Shown piece after piece: positions 13,072-14,055 of a stretch of DNA of 14,055 bases. The stretch is from DATJBC01 sp035515515 (lineage in GTDB: Bacteria; Actinomycetota; Acidimicrobiia; Acidimicrobiales; UBA8190), in assembly GCA_035515515.1 (NCBI GenBank), contig DATJBC010000197.1:1-14055 (forward strand), given 5' to 3'. The position numbers were made by a program, and so were the translations under genes. Numbering within the stretch: the stretch's first letter is position 1; each line of letters opens with the position of its first letter. The notes under the pieces were generated by a model that saw only the letters and a list, made by a program, of their open reading frames with translations, was not told the origin of the DNA and made no database searches.

Positions 13072-14055
13072 CCGCCGGCTCCCGCACCCAGCCCCTGGCG
13101 GGCAACCTCGAGAGGGTCACGACGGCGTGGCGGCGATGCCGTCTCCGCCCGCGCCGAGACGGTGTGCGGGCGCTCGCGGGCGAGATGCTCCTGGACGAGC
13201 CGGATGGCGATCGATCCCTCGCCTACGGCCGACGCCACGCGCTTGATCGACGAGCGTCGCACGTCACCGGTGGCGAACACACCGGCCATGCTGGTCTCCA
13301 GGGAGCGTGGCGGGCGCTCGAGCGACCAGCCGGCGGCGGCCGACACCTCGTCGCCGGTGAGGAGGAACCCGCCCGGGTCCCTCATGATCGCCGCCGGGAG
13401 CCACTCGGTGTGGGGGTAGGCCCCGATGAGCACGAACAGGGCGTCGGCCGCGACCGTCTCCCGTGCACCGGTGCCGGCGTCGCGCAGCACCAGTCGCTGG
13501 AGCACCCCGTCGCCGTTCCCGTCCACCACCTCCGTGCTCGTCCGCACCTCGATCGAGGGCGTCGCCTCGATCTCCTGGACGAGGTAGTGCGACATCCCGG
13601 CCCCGAGCGACGCCGCCCGGACCACCAGGGTCACGTGGCTGGCGTAGCGCGCCAGGTGGAGCACGGCCTGGCCCGCGGAGTTGCCGCCTCCCACGACGTA
13701 GGCGGTCTTCCCGCTCAGCGCGGGGGCCTCGGCGACGGGGCCGCCGTAGAAGATGCCCGCCCCCGTCAGGGCCTCGAGCGCCGGGAGCCGAGACGGCGGT
13801 AGGTGGCGCCGGTGGCGAGGACCACGGTCCTGGTCGTGACGCTGCGGTCCTCCACGGTGAGGGCGAAGTCGCTCCCCGACCGGGCCAGCCCGGTGACGCG
13901 ATGCATGAACACGAAGCTGGCGCCGAACACCGAGGCCTGCTCGTAGGCCTGTTCGGCCAGCCGGCTGCCGCTCACGCCCTTGGGAAAGCCCAGGTAGTTG
14001 CGGATGAGCGAGCTCGAGCGGGCCTGCCCGCCGATGCCCCCCTCGTCGAGGACCA
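13068..14055 (-). pseudogene. Thioredoxin-reductase-like FAD oxidoreductase, frameshifted and cut by the window edge
   Basis: Most of an FAD/NAD(P)-dependent pyridine nucleotide-disulfide oxidoreductase of the thioredoxin-reductase-like group, often fused to a receiver or cyclic-nucleotide-binding domain further N-terminal (outside the window). The N-terminal part runs from 14053 and includes GGIGGQARSSSLIRNYLGFP, the family's FAD-domain signature, and VVLATGATYRRLG. The frame then breaks. After Gly (13789-13787) only TC remains before the codons of PALEALTG, which continue from 13784 in the next frame, so one base is missing near 13785-13787; without it the first frame stops soon after, near 13768. 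The second part carries the NAD(P) motif VVGGGNSAG near 13700 and the FAD-binding end ATGDVRRSSIKRVASAVGEG. The redox CxxC of true thioredoxin reductases is absent, replaced by an IFYGGPVAEAP segment as in this subgroup. Everything else looks intact, so a recent mutation or a sequencing error are both possible. Confidence 0.8.

Overview
The window looks like chromosomal DNA of a very GC-rich actinomycete. GC is about 70% or more by eye, codon third positions are almost all G/C, GTG and TTG starts are common, and there is an F420-type (LLM) oxidoreductase. The gene styles remind me of Acidimicrobiia or a related lineage, but that placement is inference. I see no tRNA, rRNA, CRISPR array, insertion sequence or phage gene. 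The many long ORFs antisense to real genes are Arg/Ala/Gly/Pro-rich shadows of high GC.

Layout, left to right. (1) 1-1245 (+): C-terminal half of an FtsX/MacB-type ABC permease whose start lies outside the window. (2) 1308-2192 (+): LLM-class F420-dependent oxidoreductase. (3) 2301-3200 (-): TauE/SafE membrane permease with a clear sigma-70-type promoter overlapped by an inverted repeat, and a small tandem repeat at its 3' end. (4) 3324-5669 (+): membrane-anchored GGDEF-EAL protein with both active sites and the product-inhibition site present. (5) 5775-6725 (+): HSL-type alpha/beta hydrolase. (6) 6769-7608 (-): TesB-like double-hotdog acyl-CoA thioesterase. (7) 7796-8206 (+): single-domain CheY-like response regulator behind a structured leader. 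(8) 8225-8821 (-): GNAT acetyltransferase. (9) A 361-bp intergenic region with a 22-bp-phased GTTC repeat. (10) 9183-10412 and 10483-13071 (+): two tandem paralogous secreted proteins that share an N-terminal repeat-rich module and an almost identical C-terminal PEAP/PESP-transmembrane-Arg tail. The second also carries an Ig-like module and a DUF3616-like domain. (11) 13068-14055 (-): thioredoxin-reductase-like FAD oxidoreductase, incomplete at the window edge and carrying an apparent 1-nt deletion.

Most genes are single transcription units with alternating orientation, and convergent pairs are packed tightly. The last convergent pair shares a palindromic CTAG as both stop codons. The only co-directional pairs likely to be cotranscribed are the two secreted paralogs (70-bp gap) and possibly permease-LLM and GGDEF/EAL-hydrolase. 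No single pathway joins the window; it reads as general chromosome. The least explained part is the secreted paralog pair: a possible undescribed C-terminal sorting signal and a phased upstream repeat that resembles a PhoP (PHO) box.
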